IMG/VR virus record: IMGVR_UViG_3300044631_002636
Span: 1 to 64,000 of that record
Source of the DNA: a virus
Direction: 5' to 3' (one strand)
Length of the DNA stretch: 64,000 nucleotides
Part shown: positions 1 to 8,923 of the stretch, piece by piece
Position numbering within the stretch: the first letter of the stretch is position 1
How the letters are laid out: the number at the start of each line of letters is the position of its first letter
Translations under genes and position numbers: made by a program
The notes under the pieces: generated by a model
What the model was told of the DNA's origin: nothing
The model's input: the letters and a program-made list of their open reading frames with translations, nothing else
Databases searched by the model: none

Positions 1-2
1 CT

Positions 3-494
3 GCGGCAAAACCTGCATACAAACCAGCTGGTGGTGGTATGGGAGGAGGTAGAAGTTCAAAAAAACAAGGTGGAGGAATTATAGATATAAATGAAAACAC
101 TGGTTATAATATTCCTGGAGAAGGTGCGGATAGACAATTTTTACCGTTTGCTGGTGGGGGAGGTATAAGAGTTCAACCTGGAGAAAAACTTGTTGCTTTA
201 ACTAAAGATGCAGTTGACAAGGGTGGGGTTGATGCAGTTGAATCAATAAATGCACGTTTAGATCCCAATTCAAATGCTTGGAAAAGTGGAAAGTATGGAG
301 GAATAAATCCGCTACCAACAGGATCTGGTGTTAAAATGATGAATCTTCCCCCAGAAGTTCTTGATATGAGACCAAAAGCACCGACTCCATCTCCAGGAAC
401 AAAATCTGAAAACTTAAGTACTAATAGTCCATTTGGAATGGATCATAGAGAGCAAATTAAACAAAAATATTATGGGATAGGAGCAGCAGGATAA
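3..494 (+). CDS. C-terminal end of a large glycine-rich virion protein (5' truncated by window)
   Basis: The reading frame is open to the left window edge, so the gene starts upstream; the first internal ATG (39) sits inside a Gly-rich stretch and has no convincing ribosome site. The visible 164 residues are rich in Gly, Lys, Pro and Asn, contain a GEKLVALTKDAV segment and end in GIGAAG. No enzymatic motif is visible. It lies 4 nt before the tail hydrolase gene and is therefore probably part of the tail/hub operon; low-complexity Gly-rich tails of this kind are common in cyanophage tape-measure or hub proteins. The precise role is not recognisable from this fragment. Confidence 0.75.
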   Translation, partial: AAKPAYKPAGGGMGGGRSSKKQGGGIIDINENTGYNIPGEGADRQFLPFAGGGGIRVQPGEKLVALTKDAVDKGGVDAVESINARLDPNSNAWKSGKYGGINPLPTGSGVKMMNLPPEVLDMRPKAPTPSPGTKSENLSTNSPFGMDHREQIKQKYYGIGAAG

Positions 495-498
495 TATC

Positions 499-3400
499 AT
501 GGCAATCTCTTCTCAAAAACTATTCGGATCTACAGATAAAGGTGGTGGTATTGTTTTAGCAAACAGAAGTAGTGCTAGTGCCATTGTTAGAAAATCACCT
601 CTGGTTGTAAAACAAAAAACAATAAAACTACGTAATCAAAAATCAAAAGAGTCTTTTAATTTTGATAAATTAATTCCAAACTTAAAGGCGATTGACAAGA
701 GCGTTAAGTTTATTGATAAAACATTCAAAAAGATTATAGATACAAACAGTAAAATCTTATCGGAAAAAGATAAACAATCTAAAGTTAAGAGAAGAAAAAC
801 AAGAGAAGATGATCTTGAAAAACAAACTAAAAAAGAACAACAAGAAGGAAAGGGAAGTGGAATTTCTATACCTAAACCAAGTTTCTTAGATAAAATTCTA
901 AACTTCTTTTTCTGGACAATTGCTGGAAATTTATTTTTCAAATTCTTTACAAAAGAAAATATAGATAAAGCAAATAAAGCTTTTCAAACAATAATTTCTA
1001 TTGGAAAGTTTATAGGAACAGTATTTGTTAAAACTGTAGAAGGATTAGTTAATTTTATCGATTTTAGTTATGAAAAATTTGATCAAATAAGAGGATTTAT
1101 CAAAAAAGTTGGTGGCGAAGGATCTCTTAAAATATTTGATCAATTCTCTGGAATGTTGAATAAGGTTATTAATGGCGCAATTATCCTTGCGATACTACTC
1201 TCAAAATCAAAAGGTTTTGGAGGCCGCGGCGGTAGAGGAAGAGGAGGTCGTGGAGGAAGAGGAGGTCGTGGTGCTGGCGGCGGTGGTGGTGATGATGTAG
1301 GTATTACAGGTAGAAGAGCAGGAAGAACTAGAGCAGTTGATCCAGCTGCTGCTAGAAAATATGCGGAAAGATATGGTAGAGATGCTGCAATAAAGAAATT
1401 TGGAAAAGATGGCGTAAGATCTCTTGGCGGAAAGTATGGAAGATCTTCAGCGACAAATTTTGCTAGAAAAGGAGCGGTCTCACTTCTTGGTAAAGGGGGA
1501 ACAAAAGCAGCACTAAAAATTGTTAGACCTTTTGTTAAAAGATTACCTCTGATTGGAGGTCTGATTGATTTCGGTCTCTCGGTCGCAATGGGAGAACCTT
1601 TAGGAAGAGCAGCATTTAAAGGAATTGGTGCTGCTATACTTGGTGCTATTGGTACTGGTTTTGGTGGTCCTATAGGAGCTGTTCTAGGAGGATTTGCTGG
1701 AGACTGGGCAGGTGGAAAACTCTATGATATTTTCTTTGGCAATAAGAAAAATAATGCAGGGACACAGGGAAGAGTTTATGGTGGATTGATTGCTGCTCAT
1801 GCAAATGGTGGCAATATTATTGGAGAAGGTGGAAGAACTCTAAAGAAGGATGATGAGCAAACTGCAAAATTACAAAAAAGAAGAAATATTAAATCCCCCC
1901 AAAAAGTTGAAGTTGGTAAAGATGTTGGAGGAATTAATAAGGTTCAAGAACTTTTTCCTAAGAGTCCAGACCAAAATAAGAAAAGTCCATTCGATGCATT
2001 ATTATCACTTTCATATACTCTAAAGAAAATTCCTTTTATTGGAAGAATAATGGGAGCTGCCATTGATCTAGCATTAGGTCAAAGCATTACAACAGGATTC
2101 TTTAAAGAAGTTTCTGATTCCTTAATAAATCTTTATGGGGTTTTAAAGGGATCAAAAACTATTAATAGATTATATTCAGATGTTTCTAGAGATATTACTA
2201 GAATGGAAGAAGGTGGGGAAGTAAAAAGTGTTACTGCAGGAAGATATTTAAGAATTGATCAGAATAAAGGTGTAACTACAGAGGAGATGAGAAACGCTAT
2301 TGAAAATAGCTTGAGACAATCAACATCAAGAGATGTTACAAAAGCAGTAAATATTATTAGAAGACAACTTGGTTTAAAGGAAATAGGAGAACCAACCCCA
2401 AAAGATGGAGATCCTCAAGGAAAAGAAGATGAATCTGCATCTTTAGATGTTGGTGCTCCTGGAGAGGGTGGAACTGTCACTGGTGGAAATGCAGATTTTT
2501 GGACATTAGTTGCAATCTCAAGAATGGAGGATGCAGATCCTCAGGGATCTGCTGACGTTGCCCAATCAATTTATAATAGAGTTGCGTCTGGAATATATGG
2601 TGGCAAAACCATTAAAGAAATAGTTCTAAGGCAAGGTCAATATGAACCAACTTGGAAATATCCAAAAAGAGGTAGAACTGGAGTTCCAAATCCAGAATGG
2701 CATAATATTAAAGATCTTGATACTGCTTCTGCCGCAACAGGAATTTCTAAGGGAGATTTGCAAAGAACAGCAGCTGCTTTAAAAAATTCAAAATATCAAG
2801 AAGAGGCAAGAAAATTTGTTGGGGGAAGAACTGATTTTATGGGAGGTGGTAATAAAAAAGGTGCTGAAGATGTTCAGAGAACAACCAATACACCCAATAA
2901 CTTTTTTGGGTGGTTTGTAGGACCTGCAGCTAAAGCTTATGGAGCTAAAAATCCAGGTGCAGCAAAAGCTCCACAACTTGGTGATATTGTTGTTATGGGA
3001 GGAGGTGCTGGTGGTGGAAAAACTGCTGCAGGTGGAAAAACAATCGTTGAAATTGGAAAATCTTTATTAAAACAAGGATTCAAAGTAGCAGAGCATCCAG
3101 ATTTTACAAAGCATGTTGGATATACTCCAGGAAAAGGATCAGTTTCTAGTGTTCATAAAGGAAGGGGACACTATGAAGGAAGAGCACTTGATGTTACTGA
3201 CTTTAGGGGATCATTAGAAGATTCTAAAGCAAGATATCGTTCTGTCTTAAATTCTTTGTATGAGAATAGAAAAGGACAAAACATTAATATGCTAATTCAT
3301 GATAGTTGGGGAGCAATGTATGGGGCGGGGGCTCCTAAAGAGGGTCCAGGAGGACATGGACACCCAACTCACATGCACGTTGAAACGACAGGTAAACAGG

Positions 3401-3522
3401 GTGGAGGTGTTATTAATACACCATCAAGGGATCCTAATAAATATAATAGCCTCCAGAAATACCAGAGTTATGGTGGAGGATCTTCAGTGTTAGCTGTCAA
3501 AACAGTGTATATTAAGACCTAA
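499..3522 (+). CDS. Tail/hub structural protein with two cell-wall hydrolase domains
   Basis: A 1,007-residue protein. The N-terminus is Lys/Glu-rich and coiled-coil-like (about 40-120), followed by hydrophobic stretches (about 130-150 and 220-235), an Arg-Gly-Gly-rich linker (about 240-265) and a Gly/Ala-rich hydrophobic segment (about 345-405). Residues 663-820 resemble SleB-type cell-wall hydrolases (ISRME..., IYNRVASG, GQYEP). Residues 850-965 resemble M15/VanY-type D-Ala-D-Ala peptidases: H891-x2-G-x-A-x-D898 matches the SxHxxGxAxD zinc motif, and H958-x-H960 follows. Together these would cut glycan and peptide during tail penetration. The position just before the hub gene suggests a tape-measure or hub-associated lysin, which is inference. 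Start ATG follows 4 nt after the previous stop. Confidence 0.8.
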   Translation: MAISSQKLFGSTDKGGGIVLANRSSASAIVRKSPLVVKQKTIKLRNQKSKESFNFDKLIPNLKAIDKSVKFIDKTFKKIIDTNSKILSEKDKQSKVKRRKTREDDLEKQTKKEQQEGKGSGISIPKPSFLDKILNFFFWTIAGNLFFKFFTKENIDKANKAFQTIISIGKFIGTVFVKTVEGLVNFIDFSYEKFDQIRGFIKKVGGEGSLKIFDQFSGMLNKVINGAIILAILLSKSKGFGGRGGRGRGGRGGRGGRGAGGGGGDDVGITGRRAGRTRAVDPAAARKYAERYGRDAAIKKFGKDGVRSLGGKYGRSSATNFARKGAVSLLGKGGTKAALKIVRPFVKRLPLIGGLIDFGLSVAMGEPLGRAAFKGIGAAILGAIGTGFGGPIGAVLGGFAGDWAGGKLYDIFFGNKKNNAGTQGRVYGGLIAAHANGGNIIGEGGRTLKKDDEQTAKLQKRRNIKSPQKVEVGKDVGGINKVQELFPKSPDQNKKSPFDALLSLSYTLKKIPFIGRIMGAAIDLALGQSITTGFFKEVSDSLINLYGVLKGSKTINRLYSDVSRDITRMEEGGEVKSVTAGRYLRIDQNKGVTTEEMRNAIENSLRQSTSRDVTKAVNIIRRQLGLKEIGEPTPKDGDPQGKEDESASLDVGAPGEGGTVTGGNADFWTLVAISRMEDADPQGSADVAQSIYNRVASGIYGGKTIKEIVLRQGQYEPTWKYPKRGRTGVPNPEWHNIKDLDTASAATGISKGDLQRTAAALKNSKYQEEARKFVGGRTDFMGGGNKKGAEDVQRTTNTPNNFFGWFVGPAAKAYGAKNPGAAKAPQLGDIVVMGGGAGGGKTAAGGKTIVEIGKSLLKQGFKVAEHPDFTKHVGYTPGKGSVSSVHKGRGHYEGRALDVTDFRGSLEDSKARYRSVLNSLYENRKGQNINMLIHDSWGAMYGAGAPKEGPGGHGHPTHMHVETTGKQGGGVINTPSRDPNKYNSLQKYQSYGGGSSVLAVKTVYIKT

Positions 3523-3524
3523 AA

Positions 3525-4859
3525 ATGGCAGAAAAGAAGTACGCAAATACGCCAGCTGAAACTGGCCAAGCAGTAATTAGTACATATACGATCACTCCGA
3601 ATGGTGGCGGAGAAGTAATCAAGGTTTCTAATAGTCAGAATCTTGGTGGATTTGCAGAATTGCAATATTTTGAAAGCATTTTCGATACAACAATAAGAGC
3701 AACATCAAAAATTGTTGATGTAAGTGGGCCCACTGGAGGAGACCTTAATATAGTTGATAAAGCAAAGTTAACCTCTGGAGAAAAAATAAAAATATCTTTG
3801 CAGGATGGTTATAAAAATAAATTAGATTTGGATTTAATTTTAAAAAATTATAATTATGTACAGGATACTAAAGGAGTTCTTGTTGATTTGAATATGTGGT
3901 CGCCAGACATGGTTGAAAATGAAGATACTAAGAAAAGAGTAATTAAGCAATATGAAGGATTAATATCAGATTCAGTAAGTGATATATTAAAAAATACTTT
4001 AGGCACATCTCTTAAAGTTGATGTTGATACTTCACTTGGAAATTTTACATTTCAAGGAAATAAAGCGACTGCAACTCCATACGATCAATGTTTGTGGTTA
4101 GCTTCACGTTGCGTTCCTGATTTCTCTGGAGCGAAGGGAAAACTTGCTGGATACTTATTGTATCAAACCTCAGATTCTATAAAGTTTAAATCTATTGATA
4201 AATTATTTTCAGAGTCTCCAAAAGCAAAATTCATTTATAATGAAAAAGTTGAAGAAGCAGCTCCTCCTGGATATGATGCAAAAATTATGGATTATCAATT
4301 CAATAAGAGTATGGATATTGAGAACATGATGAAAGGTGGAACTTTTTCTCAATCAGAATCTATAACAGTAGATCCATATAAAACAAAATACAAAGAAGCA
4401 TCTCCTTTTGATGCAATAACTCAAAATCTAAAAAAGAATAATGCTGGAAAAGATATTCCTATTATTGCAGAGGCATTAGACTTTGCTAATAGGACATTTA
4501 AAATTAATATGAGACCTTTAGATACTGGTCAATTAAAACCTATAGACAAAAAGAAATCTAAAGAGCAAAACCTATTACCTGATGAAATTATGCGTCAAGC
4601 AAGAGCGCGTTATAATCAATTGAATACTTCAAATTTAAAAATAGTAATCCCATTAAATGTGAAACTTCACGCTGGTGATATTATCGAAGTTACTTTCCCT
4701 GAAAACAAAGGAGGAAAGGCACCACTAAAACTAACTAAACGAAAAAGTGGCAGATACATGATTGAATCTTTAGCACATAAAATTGGACTATCAAAAATGA
4801 CAAATACTGCAAATACAACTGCATTAACATTAATTAGAGACACTGAAGGTAAAAAATAG
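3525..4859 (+). CDS. Baseplate hub protein, gp27-like
   Basis: A 444-residue protein starting 2 nt after the hydrolase gene. The N-terminal half has a beta-rich pattern (LGGFAELQYFESIFD, then KLTSGEKIKISL) of the kind found in gp27/GpD-type hub proteins that form the ring holding the spike. The C-terminus (KLHAGDIIEVTFPENKG, then GRYMIESLAHKI) resembles the closing hub domain of such proteins. The gp5-like OB-fold gene follows after only one small gene, which supports hub identity. No enzymatic motif is seen. The assignment rests on pattern and synteny; a structural comparison with T4 gp27 would settle it. Confidence 0.65.
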   Translation: MAEKKYANTPAETGQAVISTYTITPNGGGEVIKVSNSQNLGGFAELQYFESIFDTTIRATSKIVDVSGPTGGDLNIVDKAKLTSGEKIKISLQDGYKNKLDLDLILKNYNYVQDTKGVLVDLNMWSPDMVENEDTKKRVIKQYEGLISDSVSDILKNTLGTSLKVDVDTSLGNFTFQGNKATATPYDQCLWLASRCVPDFSGAKGKLAGYLLYQTSDSIKFKSIDKLFSESPKAKFIYNEKVEEAAPPGYDAKIMDYQFNKSMDIENMMKGGTFSQSESITVDPYKTKYKEASPFDAITQNLKKNNAGKDIPIIAEALDFANRTFKINMRPLDTGQLKPIDKKKSKEQNLLPDEIMRQARARYNQLNTSNLKIVIPLNVKLHAGDIIEVTFPENKGGKAPLKLTKRKSGRYMIESLAHKIGLSKMTNTANTTALTLIRDTEGKK

Positions 4860-4871
4860 ATTATAATCCAT

Positions 4872-4879
4872 AATAAATA
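4872..4879 (+). promoter_or_regulatory. T4-type late promoter box AATAAATA
   Basis: One mismatch to the T4 late box TATAAATA, in the short gap between the hub gene and the CP12-like gene and about 22 nt before its ATG. The same kind of box recurs in front of most structural genes here. Confidence 0.45.
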
Positions 4880-4898
4880 AGACAAACGCTATTGTCTT
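4879..4898 (+). promoter_or_regulatory. Leader hairpin before the CP12-like gene
   Basis: AAGACAA and TTGTCTT form a 7-bp stem with a 6-nt loop, ending 2 nt before the ATG at 4901. No Shine-Dalgarno sequence is visible, so the hairpin occupies the place where a ribosome site would be. It could modulate translation; whether it lies fully inside the transcript depends on the exact late start site. Confidence 0.4.
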
Positions 4899-4900
4899 AT

Positions 4901-5122
4901 ATGGACAACAAAAGAACACTGTCTCAACATATTGAGCAAGATAAAAAAATATTAGATGATCCACAGACATCTCCACAATCACGTAGACATACTGAAGATG
5001 AATTGATTTCTTTAGAATCATACAAAGAAAATCATCCTGGAGATGAACATGACCCAACCCCTCTAGAATTATATTGTGATTCAAACCCAGAGGCTTTAGA
5101 GTGTAGAATTTATGAGGATTGA
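4901..5122 (+). CDS. cp12: CP12-like Calvin-cycle regulator
   Basis: A 73-residue acidic protein. Its C-terminus (LELYCDSNPEALECRIYED) matches the C-terminal half of cyanobacterial CP12, with the redox cysteine pair C59-x8-C68 and the acidic YED tail. CP12 bridges GAPDH and phosphoribulokinase and shuts down the Calvin cycle; cp12 is an established auxiliary metabolic gene of cyanophages. The N-terminal cysteine pair of plant-type CP12 is absent, leaving a short helical region (SRRHTEDELISLESYKE). The ATG at 4901 is preferred over the in-frame TTG at 4892, which sits in the leader hairpin. It is lodged between hub and spike genes, 5 nt before the latter. Confidence 0.8.
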   Translation: MDNKRTLSQHIEQDKKILDDPQTSPQSRRHTEDELISLESYKENHPGDEHDPTPLELYCDSNPEALECRIYED

Positions 5123-5127
5123 TTTAA

Positions 5128-7503
5128 ATGTATTTTCAGGTTGAAACATCTCAACAACAAGGAACTGCGACCAGCGGTGTCATTAGAGGCATCATTGGGA
5201 AGGAAGTAACTTGGTGTACCAATGAAGAAAGAAAAAAATGGACACAACCTGGAGTAATTACTGGGTTTGGTCAACGTTATAGAGTTCGTATCGTTGGAGT
5301 ACATGACCAAAAAGAAATACCTGATGAGAAATTGCCAGTATGTAGCGTCTTAATGCCAGTTACTGCTGGAAGTGGACATGCAAATGCTTCACAGACGGCA
5401 AATATTAAGGAAGGTACTTGGGTTAAACTTGAAGCTCAAGATGGTGCTGATGGTGCAGAATATCTTATTGTAGGTATTTTACCAAACGATTCTCAAAATC
5501 AAACTCTAGGTTCTGCTAACGATAATAAGGGATTTGATAATAAAACTGGATATGGAAAAGATCCATATAGGTCATCTGATGGAGTTGCCGAATTTGGAAT
5601 CAAAGGTGGTGGAGGAAAAACAGAATCAAATTCTGGGAGTGATACTGTAGAAAAAATTAAGATAGATGATGATCAAGAATATGATGGAAAAAAAGAAACA
5701 ACTTTACCGTCAAAAAGAAAATGTGGAGGTGATGAAACACAAGGTATTCAAATTTTTCTTCGTGATTTAATTCAAGATGTTGAAAGACTACAAGATCCTT
5801 TGAATTCTATATCAGCAAAACTTAGTGGAATTTCTGGAGGAATTGATGGACAAGCTGATGCTTTATGTCAAAAAGCATCTGATTATATTTCTGGTAAATT
5901 AAAAAATACTGTTGAAGAAATTAGAAAAAATACTTTAGATCTGATTCAGCAGAAAGTTAAAAAGGAATATGGTAAAGTCTGGGAAGAAGATAGACCTAAG
6001 TTAAAGAAAACTCAAGATAAAGTCTGGGAATTGATAAGTTGCCTTTTCAATAAATTTATCGATTCAATACCAAAAATTGTTAAAGGGATTGTATGTCCAC
6101 TATCTAAAAAACTAGTTAACGTTCCTTCATGTATTGCTCAAAATGTAGCTGGATCAATTCTTGGTCAGATTTTGGGACCTTTGATTGCTCTGATCAGTAA
6201 CCTACTACAACCTCTTTTAGCACTTCTGGGTATTGGTGGAGGAATTAGTGGTATTTTAGGTCTTATTCAAGCACTGGTTGGATTCTTCTTATGTGAAAAA
6301 GAAGAAGATTGTAAGAGTTTATTGACTTGGAGTTTGTGGGATGGCCCTGGAACGATAGCAGGAATGCAAAGTCAGTTTAATCTCACTGCAATATTTGGTG
6401 CCGCTGCTGGATTCGCAAGTCAAATTTCTGGTTTGATTGGTCAGGTTCAGAGTGCAGTTAGTAGTGCATCTGCTAATTTTGCCACAATGGTAAATATTGG
6501 AAGTGCAATATCATCTATAGTTTCTGGTGTTAAGGGATGTAGTGGTGATTCTAAAAAATGCGGACCACCTACAGTTGACTTTTTTGGACAACTTAAAAAT
6601 GCCACTGCAAATGCTGTAGTCAGTGCTGCTGGTGATTTATTAGCAGTTGATCTTGTAAATGCAGGAAGTACCTTTGGAATTAATAATTCGCCTGAAGTGA
6701 TGATTCAAGATACTTGCAGAAAAGGTTCTGGAGCAGCAGCAATCGCAGAGTTTGCACCTGCTGGAGGAGGCGCTCCTGCTGGAGGTGGCGCTCCTGCTGG
6801 AGGAGGCGTTCCTACTGGTCAGTTTGTTCTAACTAATGTTTTAATTGATACTCCTGGTGATGGATATCTGCCAAAGCCAGATGGAAGTAAAGGAGGAGAT
6901 GGGAGAGAGTGGGCAAAACCAAATCAAACCATTGTTAAAAGAGAAAATAAAGATTGGGAACGTCCTTTTTCTCCTGGACAAAAAATTATTTTAAAACCAG
7001 GAGATGAAATAACTCTTCCTGAGAATAGTAAAATAGACTTTCCAATTCCTTTATTTGGTGGAGTTACTACTGTTATTACTAAAGATATGACTACTGATGT
7101 TATGGAAATAACTGCACCTTTGCCAGTGGAACCAGAAGAAGTTCCACCTAAAGGAAATGCTGATACTTATGGCGTATTCTTAACAATATGTGATCCGAGA
7201 GTTGTAAGAAAAGGTTGGAACTATCAACCAACAGATAAAATAAAAATATATCCAGACAGTAATGGAGCGGAGTTTGAACCAGTGTTTGGTCCAAATGGAA
7301 CCTTAGAGGAGATTAGAGTCATAAATCCTGGAAATGGATTTGACTTTTGGCCAACGATATATGTTGAAAGTGACACTGGTTACAATGCAAAAATCCTCCC
7401 AAATTTTTGTGTAAATAGAGTAGACGAAGTGAAGGAAGTTCCAGCAGGAGTTCCAATCATACAAGTCGTAGATTGTGTTGGAAGACTTATCCCAGAGAAC
7501 TAA
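5128..7503 (+). CDS. Baseplate hub/spike protein, gp5-like OB-fold
   Basis: A 791-residue protein. Residues about 10-130 look like the gp5/VgrG OB-fold: a ring-forming beta barrel with YRVRIVGVHD, SVLMPVTAGSG, and EGTWVKLEAQDG followed by YLIVGILPND. The middle holds an amphipathic Lys-rich helix (about 255-310) and a long hydrophobic Gly/Ala/Leu region (about 330-520). An APAGGG tandem repeat sits near 546-560. The C-terminal 200 residues carry beta-rich modules (NAGFD/GDGYLPKP-type). I see no T4-lysozyme catalytic motif and no terminal beta-helix; the needle is encoded by the next gene. Likely role: central spike trimer of the baseplate. Confidence 0.75.
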   Translation: MYFQVETSQQQGTATSGVIRGIIGKEVTWCTNEERKKWTQPGVITGFGQRYRVRIVGVHDQKEIPDEKLPVCSVLMPVTAGSGHANASQTANIKEGTWVKLEAQDGADGAEYLIVGILPNDSQNQTLGSANDNKGFDNKTGYGKDPYRSSDGVAEFGIKGGGGKTESNSGSDTVEKIKIDDDQEYDGKKETTLPSKRKCGGDETQGIQIFLRDLIQDVERLQDPLNSISAKLSGISGGIDGQADALCQKASDYISGKLKNTVEEIRKNTLDLIQQKVKKEYGKVWEEDRPKLKKTQDKVWELISCLFNKFIDSIPKIVKGIVCPLSKKLVNVPSCIAQNVAGSILGQILGPLIALISNLLQPLLALLGIGGGISGILGLIQALVGFFLCEKEEDCKSLLTWSLWDGPGTIAGMQSQFNLTAIFGAAAGFASQISGLIGQVQSAVSSASANFATMVNIGSAISSIVSGVKGCSGDSKKCGPPTVDFFGQLKNATANAVVSAAGDLLAVDLVNAGSTFGINNSPEVMIQDTCRKGSGAAAIAEFAPAGGGAPAGGGAPAGGGVPTGQFVLTNVLIDTPGDGYLPKPDGSKGGDGREWAKPNQTIVKRENKDWERPFSPGQKIILKPGDEITLPENSKIDFPIPLFGGVTTVITKDMTTDVMEITAPLPVEPEEVPPKGNADTYGVFLTICDPRVVRKGWNYQPTDKIKIYPDSNGAEFEPVFGPNGTLEEIRVINPGNGFDFWPTIYVESDTGYNAKILPNFCVNRVDEVKEVPAGVPIIQVVDCVGRLIPEN

Positions 7504-7508
7504 TTAAC

Positions 7509-8114
7509 ATGGCAAAAAAAGAATCAAGAGATGCAGTAAGGTATGGCACTAGAAATGGTGAAATAAAATTTGGACATGTTCACAATGACCAAACTCTATC
7601 TTCTTTTATGGCAAGAAGTGGATATGATTATCGCCACTACATGACATTTGATTCTGAAGGAAAAAGAGCTGGAACAACAACAAATCGTTGCCCAAAAGTT
7701 TATCAAATTAAATGTGGAGATGATCAGAAAAAAGGTCAAACGGCAATCCTAATTGAAGCATTGAATGGTGACATTGTTTTAAATGCTCTCAATGGTGATA
7801 TAAAAATGAAAGCAAGAAATATTGATATTCTTGCAAATGAAAATGCTAGTGGTAACGATCAAGGCATTCTTACCATGGAAGCAAATGAAAAAATTATGCT
7901 TAGATCTAAAAATGTTGAACTTAATGGCAGTTCTGTGGTAAAATTCTTTTCATCAGGTGCATGTGAACTTGTAGCAAAATCATCTATGAATTTTTCTGCA
8001 GGTCTATTTGCAGCAGTTGATAACGCTTGTAGTGGAGGAAACAGTAAACCCTCCCTTTGGGATACAAATATTCAAACAAATACTCAACTTAATTCTGGAA
8101 CTATTCAAGCTTAA
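7509..8114 (+). CDS. Tail spike needle, gp5 C-terminal beta-helix-like
   Basis: A 201-residue protein. Residues about 70-130 show regularly spaced GDIVLNALNGDIKMKARNID-type strands, typical of the triple-stranded beta-helix that forms the puncturing needle of gp5 and VgrG spikes. The ATG at 7509 is chosen over an upstream in-frame ATG at 7473 that lies inside the preceding gene. In T4 the needle is the C-terminal domain of gp5; here the OB-fold and the needle are separate neighbouring genes. A 5-nt gap implies co-translation with the spike protein. Confidence 0.7.
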   Translation: MAKKESRDAVRYGTRNGEIKFGHVHNDQTLSSFMARSGYDYRHYMTFDSEGKRAGTTTNRCPKVYQIKCGDDQKKGQTAILIEALNGDIVLNALNGDIKMKARNIDILANENASGNDQGILTMEANEKIMLRSKNVELNGSSVVKFFSSGACELVAKSSMNFSAGLFAAVDNACSGGNSKPSLWDTNIQTNTQLNSGTIQA

Positions 8115-8120
8115 ATTAAT

Positions 8121-8918
8121 ATGTTATTACCAAATGTATCTGTAGGAAAAAGACTTCAAGTTGGTTTGGGAAAACCAAAACCACTAGGAATAGGAGTTAA
8201 AGAAATTAGAGGATCTGCTTATATTCAGGGTCCAATGATTTTTGGAAGTGCTACTTATTGGACTCAGGTTGGAGCGTGTGTAATGCACGCTCCATTGACG
8301 AATCCAGAGTCCCCAACCCCATCTATTCCTGGCTCAATTTCAGCTTGTGAATCCGTAAACAACAGTCCATATACTTTAGGTGTTATGGGACCATCTGCAT
8401 TTCTTGGAGCAGTTGATGTTGACCGCCAACTTACAGTCGGTGCTCAAATAAAAGCAGGAGACAATATCATATCAGCAGCACAGGTATGGTCTCATTGTGG
8501 AGGTCATAAGTTACATCAAAAGAAAAACTTTGATATTCCTCATCCAACAAAAGAAGGTTGGAGACTTACTCATACCTGTGTAGAAGGTCCAGAAGCAGCA
8601 GTTTATGTTCGCGGAAGAGTAAAAAATAAAAATGAAATTGAGTTACCAGAATATTGGACAAATCTTGTAGATCCAACATCAATCACAGTATCTTTAACTC
8701 CTATAGGGTCACATCAAAATGTGATCATAAAAAGAATAGGGGAGAATAAAGTATTTTTACAATCAAATGGTGGAATGCCTATTGATTGTTTCTATCATAT
8801 TTTTGCTGAAAGAGCAGACACTGAAAAATTAATACCAGAGTATCGAGGAACAATTGAAGATTATCCTGGAGATAATTCTCAAAGATCGATTGCTGGATAT
8901 CACTACGACAGGAGATAA
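8121..8918 (+). CDS. Virion structural protein (paralogue A)
   Basis: A 265-residue protein without recognised enzymatic motifs. Residues about 135-165 contain NFDIPHPTKEGWRLTHTCVEGP, a block also present in divergent form in the next gene (FDINHPLEETKRLRHSFIEGP), so the two share a C-terminal domain of about 110 residues. This domain has the look of cyanophage baseplate or fibre-attachment proteins. It starts 6 nt after the needle gene and is probably a baseplate component. Exact role unknown. Confidence 0.7.
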   Translation: MLLPNVSVGKRLQVGLGKPKPLGIGVKEIRGSAYIQGPMIFGSATYWTQVGACVMHAPLTNPESPTPSIPGSISACESVNNSPYTLGVMGPSAFLGAVDVDRQLTVGAQIKAGDNIISAAQVWSHCGGHKLHQKKNFDIPHPTKEGWRLTHTCVEGPEAAVYVRGRVKNKNEIELPEYWTNLVDPTSITVSLTPIGSHQNVIIKRIGENKVFLQSNGGMPIDCFYHIFAERADTEKLIPEYRGTIEDYPGDNSQRSIAGYHYDRR

Positions 8919-8923
8919 TTATC

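Noticed and set aside
5128-7503. T4-type lysozyme domain in the gp5-like protein
   Set aside because: I could not find the catalytic Glu...Asp/Thr pattern or a lysozyme-like helical domain; the inserted region is hydrophobic and Gly-rich.
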